In this document: positions 9,129 through 18,308 of the stretch, piece by piece
How positions within the stretch are numbered: the stretch's first letter is position 1
Layout: every line of letters starts with the position of its first letter
Source: Tatumella terrea
GTDB lineage: Bacteria; Pseudomonadota; Gammaproteobacteria; Enterobacterales; Enterobacteriaceae
Assembly (NCBI RefSeq): GCF_039523755.1
Contig: NZ_BAAAFX010000002.1
Location: 372,001-436,000 of the forward strand
Reading direction: 5' to 3'
DNA length: 64,000 nucleotides
The notes under the pieces: model-generated
Seen by the model: the letters and a program-made list of their open reading frames with translations, nothing else
What the model was told of the DNA's origin: nothing
Databases searched by the model: none
Translations under genes and position numbers: made by a program

Positions 9129-10381
9129 TCAAGTCAACGGACAGAAAACTTGTAGTAGGACTAGAAATCGGCACCGCTAAGGTTGCTGCCCTTGTAGGGG
9201 AGATTCTGCCCGATGGTATGGTCAACATTATCGGCGTCGGCAGTTGTCCTTCCCGCGGTATGGACAAAGGCGGTGTGAATGACCTGGAATCGGTGGTCAA
9301 ATGTGTACAGCGGGCGATTGACCAGGCAGAATTAATGGCCGATTGTCAGATTTCTTCGGTATATCTGGCGCTTTCCGGTAAACATATCAGTTGTCAGAAC
9401 GAAATCGGGATGGTTCCGATTTCCGAAGAAGAAGTAACACAGGATGATGTGGAAAACGTCGTGCATACAGCGAAATCTGTGCGCGTTCGTGATGAGCACC
9501 GTATTCTGCATGTGATCCCTCAGGAATATGCCATCGACTACCAGGAAGGCATCAAGAACCCTGTGGGTTTATCCGGTGTCCGGATGCATGCCAAGGTGCA
9601 CCTGATCACCTGCCATAATGATATGGCGAAGAATATCGTGAAGGCCGTTGAACGATGCGGTCTGAAAGTGGACCAGCTGATTTTCGCAGGTCTGGCCTCC
9701 AGTTATGCCGTGTTAACCGAAGATGAACGCGAATTAGGCGTCTGTGTGGTTGATATCGGTGGTGGCACAATGGATATGGCGGTTTATACCGGTGGCGCAT
9801 TACGACACACTAAAGTGATCCCTTATGCCGGCAATGTGGTGACCAGCGATATCGCCTATGCCTTCGGGACACCCCCGACCGATGCGGAAGCCATTAAAGT
9901 CCGTCACGGGTGCGCATTAGGGTCGATTGTCGGTAAAGACGAAAATGTCGAAGTACCGAGTGTGGGCGGACGTCCGCCACGCAGTCTGCAACGTCAGACC
10001 CTGGCAGAAGTGATCGAACCGCGTTATACCGAATTACTGAACCTGGTGAATGATGAAATTCTGGAATTACAGGAACAACTTCGTCAGCAGGGAGTAAAAC
10101 ATCATCTGGCCGCCGGCATCGTATTAACCGGTGGGGCAGGGCAGATTGAAGGGTTAGCCGCGTGCGCCCAGAAAGTGTTCCATACACAGGTCCGTATCGG
10201 ACAGCCTTTAAATATTACCGGCCTGACCGATTATGCTCAGGAACCTTATTATTCGACGGCTGTAGGGCTGCTGCACTATGGTAAAGAGTCACACCTGGGC
10301 GGCGAAGGCGATAGCGAAAAAAGAGCATCAGTCGGTGGTTGGTTTAAACGAATTAACAGCTGGCTGAAAAAAGAGTTTTAA
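9125..10381 (+). CDS. ftsA: FtsA, actin-like divisome protein
   Basis: This actin-fold ATPase tethers FtsZ filaments to the membrane and recruits late division proteins. It has 418 residues (E. coli 420). Visible parts are the phosphate-1 loop VGLEIGTAKVAALVG at the N terminus, the phosphate-2 region VVDIGGGTMDMAVY near residue 210, the adenosine motif VLTGGAGQIEG, and the C-terminal amphipathic membrane-targeting helix WFKRINSWLKKEF. The stop is followed by a 72-bp spacer to ftsZ with its own ribosome-binding site. Confidence 0.97.
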   Translation: MIKSTDRKLVVGLEIGTAKVAALVGEILPDGMVNIIGVGSCPSRGMDKGGVNDLESVVKCVQRAIDQAELMADCQISSVYLALSGKHISCQNEIGMVPISEEEVTQDDVENVVHTAKSVRVRDEHRILHVIPQEYAIDYQEGIKNPVGLSGVRMHAKVHLITCHNDMAKNIVKAVERCGLKVDQLIFAGLASSYAVLTEDERELGVCVVDIGGGTMDMAVYTGGALRHTKVIPYAGNVVTSDIAYAFGTPPTDAEAIKVRHGCALGSIVGKDENVEVPSVGGRPPRSLQRQTLAEVIEPRYTELLNLVNDEILELQEQLRQQGVKHHLAAGIVLTGGAGQIEGLAACAQKVFHTQVRIGQPLNITGLTDYAQEPYYSTAVGLLHYGKESHLGGEGDSEKRASVGGWFKRINSWLKKEF

Positions 10382-10453
10382 TTTTTACTAAAAGGAGATC
10401 ATGCTATTAGCATTTATGGTCTCCAGGCGACAGGCACATAACGGAGAGAAATC

Positions 10454-11608
10454 ATGTTTGAACCTATGGAATTAACCAATGATGCGGTGATAAAAGTCAT
10501 CGGCGTTGGTGGTGGCGGCGGTAACGCCGTAGAGCACATGGTACGCGAGCGTATCGAAGGTGTTGAATTCTTTGCAGTGAATACCGACGCTCAGGCACTG
10601 CGTAAAACCGCAGTGGGTCAGACCATCCAGATTGGTAATAACATTACTAAAGGTCTGGGTGCCGGTGCGAACCCGGAAGTCGGACGTAACTCAGCAGAAG
10701 AAGACCGTGAAGCCCTGCGCGCTGCGCTGGACGGTGCAGATATGGTCTTCATCGCCGCGGGTATGGGTGGCGGTACCGGTACCGGTGCTGCGCCGGTTGT
10801 TGCTGAAGTCGCGAAGGATCTGGGTATCCTGACCGTTGCTGTGGTGACTAAACCTTTTAACTTTGAAGGCAAAAAGCGTATGGCTTTTGCCGAGCAAGGT
10901 ATTGCTGAGCTTTCCAAGCATGTCGATTCACTGATCACTATCCCGAATGACAAGCTGCTGAAAGTGTTGGGTCGTGGTATTTCTTTACTGGATGCTTTCG
11001 GTGCTGCCAATGACGTGCTGAAAGGTGCGGTACAGGGTATCGCTGAACTGATCACTCGTCCTGGCCTGATGAACGTCGACTTTGCGGATGTGCGCACAGT
11101 GATGTCTGAGATGGGCTATGCGATGATGGGATCCGGGGTGGCCTGTGGTGAAGACCGTGCGGAAGAAGCTGCAGAAATGGCTATCTCCAGCCCGTTACTG
11201 GAAGATATCGATCTGTCCGGTGCCCGTGGCGTTCTGGTCAACATTACCGCCGGCTTCGATCTGCGTCTGGACGAGTTTGAAACGGTGGGTAACACCATCC
11301 GTGCATTTGCTTCCGACAATGCCACCGTCGTTATCGGTACCTCGCTGGATCCGGAAATGAACGACGAACTGCGCGTAACTGTTGTCGCTACCGGTATTGG
11401 CATGGATAAACGCCCTGAGATCACTCTGGTCACTAACAAAACCACCAGCCAGCCTGTCATGGATCACCGCTATCAGCAGCATGGCCTGACTCCGTTACCT
11501 CAGGAGCAGAAACCTGCCGCGAAAGTGGTGAACGACCCTGCCGGCCAGGCGAACAAAGAACCTGATTATCTGGATATTCCCGCGTTCCTGCGTAAGCAGG
11601 CGGACTAA
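10454..11608 (+). CDS. ftsZ: FtsZ, tubulin-like division GTPase
   Basis: FtsZ polymerises into the cytokinetic ring. It has 384 residues. The tubulin signature GGGTGTGAAP lies near residue 106. The T7 synergy loop NVDFADVR supplies the catalytic aspartates. The conserved C-terminal peptide DYLDIPAFLRKQAD, which binds FtsA, ZipA and others, is intact, with a short Pro/Ala/Lys-rich linker before it. ZapD, which also binds this tail, is encoded in this window at about 17 kb. The AGAGAG-type ribosome-binding site lies just upstream of the ATG. Confidence 0.98.
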   Translation: MFEPMELTNDAVIKVIGVGGGGGNAVEHMVRERIEGVEFFAVNTDAQALRKTAVGQTIQIGNNITKGLGAGANPEVGRNSAEEDREALRAALDGADMVFIAAGMGGGTGTGAAPVVAEVAKDLGILTVAVVTKPFNFEGKKRMAFAEQGIAELSKHVDSLITIPNDKLLKVLGRGISLLDAFGAANDVLKGAVQGIAELITRPGLMNVDFADVRTVMSEMGYAMMGSGVACGEDRAEEAAEMAISSPLLEDIDLSGARGVLVNITAGFDLRLDEFETVGNTIRAFASDNATVVIGTSLDPEMNDELRVTVVATGIGMDKRPEITLVTNKTTSQPVMDHRYQQHGLTPLPQEQKPAAKVVNDPAGQANKEPDYLDIPAFLRKQAD

Positions 11609-11622
11609 GAATATACCGATAT

Positions 11623-11651
11623 TTGGACTGGTTCGCTCTTTGTGCTAAACT
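11623..11651 (+). promoter_or_regulatory. Predicted sigma-70 promoter for lpxC
   Basis: TTGGAC (11623-11628) and TAAACT (11646-11651) are separated by exactly 17 bp in the ftsZ-lpxC spacer, about 60 bp before the lpxC start. The assignment rests on spacing and match to consensus only. E. coli lpxC also has its own promoter in this spacer. Confidence 0.5.
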
Positions 11652-11709
11652 GGCGGTCAGTCAGTCATGTATAGTGACGAACGAAGAGTAATATTGCGAG
11701 ATTAATACG

Positions 11710-12627
11710 ATGATCAAACAAAGGACATTAAAACGTATTGTTCAGGCGACAGGTATCGGTTTGCATACCGGTAAAAAAGTCAGCCTGACACTGCGCCCTG
11801 CGCCAGCGAATACTGGGGTCATCTATCGTCGCACAGACTTGAATCCACCGGTTGATTTCCCGGCTGATGCAAAATACGTGCGCGATACCATGCTCAGTAC
11901 TTGCCTGGTAAACGACGAAGGCGTGCGTATTTCTACTGTTGAGCACCTTAACTCAGCACTGGCCGGTTTAGGTATCGACAACATTATTGTTGAAGTCGAT
12001 GCGCCTGAAATCCCGATTATGGATGGTAGTGCTGCACCTTTCGTTTATCTGCTGCTGGATGCAGGGATCGACGAACTGAACAGTGCTAAGAAATTCGTTC
12101 GTATTAAACAAGCCGTACGTGTTGAAGACGGTGATAAGTGGGCAGAGTTAACGCCTTACAATGGCTTTTCTCTGGACTTTACTATCGACTTCAGGCATCC
12201 GGCGATCGATTCCAGCTCACAGCGTTATCAGCTGAACTTCTCAGCGGATGCGTTCGTTCGCCAGATCAGTCGCGCACGTACCTTCGGTTTTATGCGTGAA
12301 ATTGAGTATTTACAGTCTCGTGGCCTGTGCCTGGGTGGTAGTCTTGACTGTGCCATCGGTTTAGATGATTTCCGTGTATTAAACGAAGAAGGTTTGCGTT
12401 TTGATGACGAGTTCGTTCGTCATAAAATGCTGGATGCTATCGGTGATTTGTTCATGTGTGGTCATAACGTTATCGGTGCGTTCAGTGCCTTTAAATCAGG
12501 GCATGCATTGAATAACAAATTACTGCAAGCCGTACTGGCTAAACAGGAAGCCTGGGAATGGGCGACCTTCGAAGATGATGCTGAACTGCCACAGGCATTC
12601 AAAGCACCGAATCTGGTACTGGCGTAA
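11710..12627 (+). CDS. lpxC: LpxC, UDP-3-O-acyl-GlcNAc deacetylase
   Basis: This zinc metalloenzyme catalyses the first committed step of lipid A synthesis in the cytoplasm. It has 305 residues, identical in length to E. coli LpxC. Zinc ligands are visible in STVEHLNSALAG (His79) and in HKMLDAIGDL (His and Asp). The catalytic-base region PIMDGSAAPF is present. The C terminus ends in AFKAPNLVLA and retains hydrophobic residues of the kind recognised by FtsH in E. coli (LAVLA), so regulated proteolysis is plausible. A strong hairpin-T-tract terminator follows. Confidence 0.97.
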   Translation: MIKQRTLKRIVQATGIGLHTGKKVSLTLRPAPANTGVIYRRTDLNPPVDFPADAKYVRDTMLSTCLVNDEGVRISTVEHLNSALAGLGIDNIIVEVDAPEIPIMDGSAAPFVYLLLDAGIDELNSAKKFVRIKQAVRVEDGDKWAELTPYNGFSLDFTIDFRHPAIDSSSQRYQLNFSADAFVRQISRARTFGFMREIEYLQSRGLCLGGSLDCAIGLDDFRVLNEEGLRFDDEFVRHKMLDAIGDLFMCGHNVIGAFSAFKSGHALNNKLLQAVLAKQEAWEWATFEDDAELPQAFKAPNLVLA

Positions 12628-12639
12628 AATCGCTTAATG

Positions 12640-12688
12640 CAGCAGGTGTTACTGATACTCTCTCCGGTCAGTAATCCTGCTGTTTTTT
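12640..12688 (+). terminator. Rho-independent terminator after lpxC
   Basis: CAGCAGG plus TTACTGA on the 5' side pair with TCAGTAA plus CCTGCTG on the 3' side around a short loop, followed by a run of seven T. It closes the mur-fts-lpxC transcription unit. The remaining spacer up to secM (about 190 bp) holds no gene I can support. Confidence 0.85.
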
Positions 12689-12880
12689 TATGCTTTTCGT
12701 CCGCTGTCTAAAAATCCCCCAAAAACACCGAATTTATTCATCGCTTCCTGATTCTCTGATGTTGAAATCTGACATTAGTGATACTATCTCATTACTATTA
12801 TATTGGCGTATCCGGTCAGTGAACGCAGGGATTGCTGAGAGTCTCCCGGAACGCATAAATCAGTTTTCAATGGATAGAGT

Positions 12881-13393
12881 GTGATCGGAATTTTTTCGCG
12901 TTGGCGACAACTTGGCAGACGGTACTTCTGGCCGCATCTCCTTTTGGGGATGGTCGCGGCCAGTCTTGGCCTGCCTGTCGCGAATGCGCAACCGCCGGAA
13001 TCCGGCACGGTCTCCGGAAAATCTGCCAATACACTCTTCGTCGGTAATGCGGTTCGTTTTGAAAACCTTATCCGCTTGCGAGATACGGCCCGCAGGCCGG
13101 GGATCAGCGCCGATTACTGGCATCAGCATGCTATCAGAGTGGTTATCCGCCATCTCTCATTCTCTTTACCGCAAATGCAACCGCAGGTGCGGCATCAGCT
13201 TCTTCCTCTGACTGCGCAGAAAATTGCTGTTTTACAGTCACTGCATGCGCTGCTGACGACACATCACCCGGTCAGCAAGCCGGCCTCTGCAGAGGATGTC
13301 TTCGTTTCCGTTCAGCCCGCTGGTTTTAATAGCGGGTTATGGCTTTCCGGGGTTCAGGGTATCCGGGCCGGGCCCGCTTCCTCTGAGATCTGA
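12881..13393 (+). CDS. secM: SecM, secretion monitor arrest peptide
   Basis: SecM is translated just upstream of secA and stalls its own ribosome when export is slow, which exposes the secA ribosome-binding site. The protein has 170 residues from a GTG start. The extended signal region RYFWPHLLLGMVAASLGLP is nearly identical to E. coli, with an alanine-rich cleavage region near residue 36. The C-terminal arrest motif is complete in spacing: F149, W154, then GIRAGP ending at P165. One core position differs, Leu155 where E. coli has Ile156. The middle of the protein is poorly conserved apart from DYWHQHAIR and VIRHLSF. The secA start lies 65 bp downstream. Confidence 0.95.
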   Translation: MIGIFSRWRQLGRRYFWPHLLLGMVAASLGLPVANAQPPESGTVSGKSANTLFVGNAVRFENLIRLRDTARRPGISADYWHQHAIRVVIRHLSFSLPQMQPQVRHQLLPLTAQKIAVLQSLHALLTTHHPVSKPASAEDVFVSVQPAGFNSGLWLSGVQGIRAGPASSEI

Positions 13394-13458
13394 TAGTCCC
13401 GGACGTACACTTCCCCCGAATTTTGAAGCCAATGAGCTGAACTGAGATTATAAAAACT

Positions 13459-16164
13459 ATGGTCATGAAATTATTAACTAAAATTTTTGGCAGCAGTAAT
13501 GATCGTACCTTACGTCGTATGCGTAAGTCGGTTGATGTTATTAATAAAATGGAACCTGAGTTCACGGCGCTGACCGATGAGCAACTGAAAGCCAAAACCA
13601 TCGAATTCCGTGCCCGCCTGGAAAAAGGTGAAGCATTAGAAAGCCTGATCCCCGAAGCATTTGCCACGGTCCGTGAAGCCAGTCGTCGTATTTTCAATAT
13701 GCGTCACTTCGACGTTCAGTTAATGGGCGGTATGGTTCTGAATGAGCGTTGCATTGCAGAGATGCGTACCGGTGAAGGTAAAACGCTGACCGCCACCTTA
13801 CCGGCCTATCTGAATGCACTGACCGGTAAAGGCGTACACGTGGTGACCGTCAACGATTATCTGGCACAGCGTGATGCCGAAAATAACCGTCCGCTGTTCG
13901 AGTTCCTGGGGCTGACCGTCGGGATTAACCTGCCAGGGATGCCAGCCCCTGCCAAGCGTGAAGCTTACAATGCGGATATCACCTACGGTACCAATAACGA
14001 ATACGGGTTTGACTATCTGCGCGATAACATGGCCTTCAGCCCGGAAGAGCGTGTACAGCGTAAACTGAACTATGCGCTGGTGGATGAAGTCGACTCCATC
14101 CTGATCGATGAAGCCCGTACACCTCTGATCATCTCGGGGCCGGCGGAAGACAGCTCAGAGCTCTACATCAAAGTGAACAAGATCATCCCTCATCTGGTTC
14201 GTCAGGACAAAGAAGATTCTGATACCTTCCAGGGGGAAGGTGACTTTTCGGTGGACGAAAAATCCCGTCAGGTTCACCTCACCGAACGTGGTCTGGTAAA
14301 AATCGAACAACTGCTGGTCAGCCAGGGCATTATGGAAGAAGGAGAGTCCCTCTATTCTCCGACCAATATTATGCTGATGCATCATGTAACCGCGGCCTTA
14401 CGGGCGCACGCTCTGTTCACCCGTGATGTGGATTACATCGTTAAAGATGGCGAAGTCGTTATTGTCGATGAGCATACCGGCCGTACCATGCAGGGACGTC
14501 GCTGGTCAGATGGCCTCCATCAGGCAGTGGAAGCGAAAGAAGGGGTTGAAATCCAGAATGAGAACCAGACACTGGCATCCATTACCTTCCAGAACTATTT
14601 CCGCTTATATGACAAACTGGCGGGGATGACCGGTACCGCGGATACGGAAGCCTTTGAATTCAGCTCAATTTACAAGCTGGATACCATTGTTCTGCCAACC
14701 AACCGTCCGATGGTTCGTAAAGATATGCCGGATCTGGTGTATATGACCGAGCAGGAAAAAATTGGGGCGATTATCGAAGACATCCGTGAACGTACGGCGA
14801 ATGGTCAGCCTATTCTGGTCGGGACCATTTCTATCGAAAAATCGGAAGTCGTCTCTCACGAGCTGACAAAAGCCGGTATCAAACATAATGTTCTGAATGC
14901 TAAATTCCACGCCAGCGAAGCCGATATTATCGCGCAGGCTGGCCAGCCGGGTGCCGTTACCATTGCCACTAATATGGCCGGTCGTGGTACCGATATTATG
15001 CTGGGCGGAAGCTGGCATGCGGAAGTTGAAGCAAAAGAAAATCCGACTCCGGAAGAGATCGAGGCGATCAAAGCCGAATGGCAGAAACGTCATGACGCGG
15101 TTCTGGAAGCCGGAGGGCTGCACATTATCGGTACTGAACGACATGAATCCCGTCGTATCGATAACCAGTTACGTGGTCGTGCCGGTCGTCAGGGGGATAA
15201 AGGTTCTTCACGCTTCTACCTGTCAATGGAAGATGCCCTGATGCGTATTTTCGCCTCTGACCGTGTCTCTGGCATGATGCGTAAACTGGGTATGAAGCCA
15301 GGTGAAGCCATCGAGCACCCATGGGTAACTAAAGCGATTGCTAATGCACAGCGTAAGGTGGAAAGCCGTAACTTCGATATCCGTAAACAGTTACTGGAAT
15401 ATGATGATGTTGCCAGTGATCAGCGTCGCGCTATCTATACACAGCGTAACGAACTGCTGGATGTCTCCGATGTGAGCGAGACCATTAACGGTATTCGCGG
15501 TGATGTACTGTCGGCCACTATCGATAACTATATTCCGCCACAATCACTGGAAGAGATGTGGGATGTTCAGGGACTGGAAGAGCGCTTACGCACCGACTTC
15601 GACCTGAACCTGCCGATTTCAGAATGGCTGGATAAAGAACCTGAACTGCATGAAGAAACACTGCGCGAACGTATCATGGAACGTGCCGATGAGAACTACA
15701 GAGAGAAAGAGACTGTCGTCGGTACTGAAATGATGCGTAACTTCGAAAAAGGCGTGATGTTGCAGACTCTGGATACGCTGTGGAAAGAGCACCTGGCATC
15801 CATGGACTACCTGCGTCAGGGGATCCACTTACGGGGTTATGCGCAGAAAGATCCTAAGCAGGAATATAAGCGTGAGTCTTTCGCCATGTTCTCTGCGATG
15901 CTGGAATCACTGAAATATGAAGTGGTCAGCACGCTGAGCAAAGTTCAGGTGCGCATGCCTGAAGAAGTCGAAGCCATGGAGCAGCAGCGCCGTGAGGAAG
16001 CCGAACGTCTGGCGGCCCAGCAACAACTGAGCCATGTGGATTCAGAAACTGAAGCGGCTGCCGAACTGGCTGCGCAGGGTGGCGAGCGCAAAGTCGGACG
16101 TAATGATCTTTGCCCGTGTGGTTCCGGTAAAAAATACAAACAGTGCCATGGGCGTATTGCATAA
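13459..16164 (+). CDS. secA: SecA, preprotein translocase ATPase
   Basis: SecA is the motor that drives preproteins through SecYEG. It has 901 residues, the same as E. coli. Visible features are Walker A MRTGEGKTLTA near residue 102, the DEVDSILIDEARTP Walker B/DEAD-like region, the second nucleotide-binding fold with NMAGRGTDI and GRAGRQGD, the preprotein cross-linking and scaffold domains, and the C-terminal zinc-binding tail CPCGSGKKYKQCHG that contacts SecB. The first ATG (MVMKLLTK) aligns with the E. coli start. Regulation is by SecM arrest immediately upstream. Confidence 0.98.
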   Translation: MVMKLLTKIFGSSNDRTLRRMRKSVDVINKMEPEFTALTDEQLKAKTIEFRARLEKGEALESLIPEAFATVREASRRIFNMRHFDVQLMGGMVLNERCIAEMRTGEGKTLTATLPAYLNALTGKGVHVVTVNDYLAQRDAENNRPLFEFLGLTVGINLPGMPAPAKREAYNADITYGTNNEYGFDYLRDNMAFSPEERVQRKLNYALVDEVDSILIDEARTPLIISGPAEDSSELYIKVNKIIPHLVRQDKEDSDTFQGEGDFSVDEKSRQVHLTERGLVKIEQLLVSQGIMEEGESLYSPTNIMLMHHVTAALRAHALFTRDVDYIVKDGEVVIVDEHTGRTMQGRRWSDGLHQAVEAKEGVEIQNENQTLASITFQNYFRLYDKLAGMTGTADTEAFEFSSIYKLDTIVLPTNRPMVRKDMPDLVYMTEQEKIGAIIEDIRERTANGQPILVGTISIEKSEVVSHELTKAGIKHNVLNAKFHASEADIIAQAGQPGAVTIATNMAGRGTDIMLGGSWHAEVEAKENPTPEEIEAIKAEWQKRHDAVLEAGGLHIIGTERHESRRIDNQLRGRAGRQGDKGSSRFYLSMEDALMRIFASDRVSGMMRKLGMKPGEAIEHPWVTKAIANAQRKVESRNFDIRKQLLEYDDVASDQRRAIYTQRNELLDVSDVSETINGIRGDVLSATIDNYIPPQSLEEMWDVQGLEERLRTDFDLNLPISEWLDKEPELHEETLRERIMERADENYREKETVVGTEMMRNFEKGVMLQTLDTLWKEHLASMDYLRQGIHLRGYAQKDPKQEYKRESFAMFSAMLESLKYEVVSTLSKVQVRMPEEVEAMEQQRREEAERLAAQQQLSHVDSETEAAAELAAQGGERKVGRNDLCPCGSGKKYKQCHGRIA

Positions 16165-16172
16165 TGCCCCGT

Positions 16173-16196
16173 CCCTGGCCTACGGCCAGGGCGCTT
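16173..16196 (+). terminator. Probable terminator after secA
   Basis: A perfect 8-bp stem CCCTGGCC / GGCCAGGG with a TAC loop is followed by a short mixed T-rich tail (CGCTTTCT). The weak T-run makes this a moderate call. Confidence 0.5.
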
Positions 16197-16300
16197 TCTG
16201 ACTGTTTTTGTCTGAGGTTCATGGCGACATGGACCTTTTTATCGTCTGTCATAAAGTAAACCGCTGACAGGTCTGCTGTTTGCTATATATAAGGATAACT

Positions 16301-16696
16301 ATGAAACATCTGCAGGTAGCGGTCGGGATTATCCGGGATCCGCAACGGGGTATTTTTCTGGCACGTCGTTCATCCTCTTCGCATATGGCCAATAAATGGG
16401 AATTCCCTGGCGGCAAAATTGAAAAAGATGAAACCGCTGATCAGGCACTGAAACGTGAACTGATGGAAGAGACCGGCATTGAGGTGCTCAGCGCACAGGC
16501 TATCGGCCAGGCAGATCATACCTACGACGATGTTCACGTCACATTGCACTTTTTCCTGGTGGAACAATGGCAGGGCGAGCCCTGGGGGAAAGAGGGGCAG
16601 CCGCATCGTTGGGTCAGGCAGGAGGCATTGATTGCCGAAGAATTCCCGCCGGCCAATCATCAACTGGTCAGCCGACTGGTGGCCGGTGAGCTGTAA
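16301..16696 (+). CDS. mutT: MutT, 8-oxo-dGTP diphosphatase
   Basis: This Nudix hydrolase removes 8-oxo-dGTP from the nucleotide pool and so prevents A:T to C:G transversions. From the ATG at 16301 (preceded by AAGGA) it has 131 residues. That start matches E. coli (MKxLQxAVGIIR), and the in-frame upstream start at 16280 would only add non-conserved residues. The Nudix box runs from GGKIEKDET through REL to EETGIE, with all the metal-binding glutamates. It is transcribed toward the convergent yacG-zapD-coaE operon. Confidence 0.95.
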   Translation: MKHLQVAVGIIRDPQRGIFLARRSSSSHMANKWEFPGGKIEKDETADQALKRELMEETGIEVLSAQAIGQADHTYDDVHVTLHFFLVEQWQGEPWGKEGQPHRWVRQEALIAEEFPPANHQLVSRLVAGEL

Positions 16697-16705
16697 TGAA
16701 AATAA

Positions 16706-16732
16706 AGGGCGCAACCCTCAGGGATGTGCCCT
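16706..16732. terminator. Possible shared terminator between mutT and yacG
   Basis: AGGGC(G)CA pairs with TGTGCCCT around a small internal hairpin in the 53-bp convergent gap. The T-rich flank lies on the minus-strand side, so it more likely ends the coaE-zapD-yacG message. Confidence 0.4.
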
Positions 16733-16749
16733 CTGTCTGACGGAAAGCG

Positions 16750-16941
16750 TTACTCTCCGCTCCATTCATCTTCATCAGAAAGTTTATCATCCAGCGGGAT
16801 ACGCTTTTCTTCGGCCGCCCATTCCCCTAAATCAATCAGCTGACAGCGCTTAGAACAAAACGGGCGCCAGGGACTGAGACTGTCCCAGATCACATCCGCC
16901 TGGCATTGAGGGCATTTCACTGTGACAACGTCTTCCTGCAT
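16750..16941 (-). CDS. yacG: YacG, zinc-binding DNA gyrase inhibitor
   Basis: This small zinc protein binds GyrB and inhibits gyrase in E. coli. It has 63 residues. The four zinc-ligand cysteines are in CPQCQ and FCSKRCQ (C-x2-C...C-x3-C), followed by the conserved LIDLGEWA segment and an acidic tail. It is the last gene of the coaE-zapD-yacG operon, starting 9 bp after zapD ends. Confidence 0.93.
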   Translation of the reverse strand: MQEDVVTVKCPQCQADVIWDSLSPWRPFCSKRCQLIDLGEWAAEEKRIPLDDKLSDEDEWSGE

Positions 16942-16950
16942 AGTACCTTC

Positions 16951-17694
16951 TTAACAACATGCGAGTTCAAACTGCAGACGTGCGGGAATTTCACCCTGTT
17001 CACTGTCTGCTGGCATAAAGCGGATAGCGTAACGATTCTTGTGCCCTGAAATCTGCGGGTAAAGATCGTCATCAGCGTTAAGCTTCAGACGAAGCAAATC
17101 GGCATCTTCCGCATTATCCTGAAAAAAACCATTGAGACTGGTTTGTGTGTGGAAACTACCAGACTGACGGATGAGATCCAACACCAGAGATAAACTTTCT
17201 TTTAAGGGTTGCAGAGTCGAACACCATTCGTCAACCTGTGCCTGACGCTCAGTCTCCGGACTATTGAGCCAGATATGCAGTGAGGGCAGGTCAAAGCTAC
17301 AACATCCGCCGGGTATGCCCAGCCGCTGACGAACCTGGCTGATAAACCTGTCTTCCCGTAGTTGTTGCCCCATCCGCGGGACCGCCATCATTCTGATCCC
17401 CTGCTGTTTGAGTTCCTGCTGCAGTTCACTGACTCTGACGGTATCTACGCCACTGACGGATAACCAGCCGCAAAGCTTTTGTTGCTGGCGATCCAGTTCT
17501 TTGACCAGGTCTGCCCGGAAGTCTCCGCGATCAAAAATATCCAGTAAGTCACCGATCCCGCGGAAGAAACTTAATGCACTGGCAGGATCATTCACCGGCT
17601 GACTGCTACTGAGATTCTTCAGGAGGTATTCGATCCGCAGCCAGGTGCGCATTTTTTCGTTAAGCGGGTACTCAAACAGGATTACGGTGCTCAT
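16951..17694 (-). CDS. zapD: ZapD, FtsZ-associated cell division factor
   Basis: ZapD cross-links FtsZ filaments through the FtsZ C-terminal tail. The protein has 247 residues, as in E. coli, and begins with the family hallmark VILFEYPLNEKMRTWLRIEYL. It is predicted to be largely alpha-helical at the N terminus with a beta-rich C-terminal part (DLYPQISGHKNRYAIRF). Its start overlaps the coaE stop by 4 bp. The partner ftsZ lies 5 kb away in this window. Confidence 0.94.
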   Translation of the reverse strand: MSTVILFEYPLNEKMRTWLRIEYLLKNLSSSQPVNDPASALSFFRGIGDLLDIFDRGDFRADLVKELDRQQQKLCGWLSVSGVDTVRVSELQQELKQQGIRMMAVPRMGQQLREDRFISQVRQRLGIPGGCCSFDLPSLHIWLNSPETERQAQVDEWCSTLQPLKESLSLVLDLIRQSGSFHTQTSLNGFFQDNAEDADLLRLKLNADDDLYPQISGHKNRYAIRFMPADSEQGEIPARLQFELACC

Positions 17695-18308
17695 GATACA
17701 GATCCTTTTTTCACTGACGCCAGCCTCGGATAGAGACGGAGTAACCTATTGATATCCTGCTCTTGTTCGGCAGGTCCTCCGGTGTTATCGATGATATCAT
17801 CGGCAACCGCTAACCGTGATTGCCTGCTCGCTTGTGCAATCAGTATAGCTTCCGCCTGCTGACGAGTGATCCGGTCTCTTGCCATGGTACGACTGATCTG
17901 GGTTTCTTCATCCACATCGATCACCAGTACACGATCAGCTTTCAGGTGCAGATTATTTTCGACCAGTAAGGGGACGACCCAAAGGCACCAGTCGGTGGTC
18001 ACGGCAGCGATCATTTCCTGTGTCCGTTGCTGGATCAACGGATGAAGGAGGTTGTTCAGCCAGGTCTTCTGTTGTGGATCGGCAAAAATCTGCTGACGTA
18101 ACCAGCGGCGATCCAGTGAACCTTCAGGCAGTAATGCCTGATCCCCGAAATGTGCCACAATCTGCTGAAGGGCTGCTGAGCCTGGCGCAACGACTTCCCG
18201 GGCAATTTTATCGGCATCAATCACCGGGACTCCCCGTTCAGAAAACCGGTTAGCCACCGTTGTTTTACCGCTGCCGATCCCGCCGGTAAGTGCGACAACA
18301 TAGGTCAT
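17691..18308 (-). CDS. coaE: CoaE, dephospho-CoA kinase
   Basis: CoaE phosphorylates dephospho-CoA in the last step of coenzyme A synthesis. It has 205 residues. The P-loop GGIGSGKTT lies at residues 9-17, with a DADKIAREV CoA-binding segment near residue 31 and the WVVPLLVEN lid region. It is the first gene of the operon with zapD and yacG. In E. coli the divergent neighbour is guaC, which is missing here. Confidence 0.96.
   Translation of the reverse strand: MTYVVALTGGIGSGKTTVANRFSERGVPVIDADKIAREVVAPGSAALQQIVAHFGDQALLPEGSLDRRWLRQQIFADPQQKTWLNNLLHPLIQQRTQEMIAAVTTDWCLWVVPLLVENNLHLKADRVLVIDVDEETQISRTMARDRITRQQAEAILIAQASRQSRLAVADDIIDNTGGPAEQEQDINRLLRLYPRLASVKKGSVS

Noticed and set aside
12690..12884. 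Short frame between lpxC and secM
   Set aside because: It begins directly after the lpxC terminator, has no ribosome-binding site, and E. coli has no gene there.
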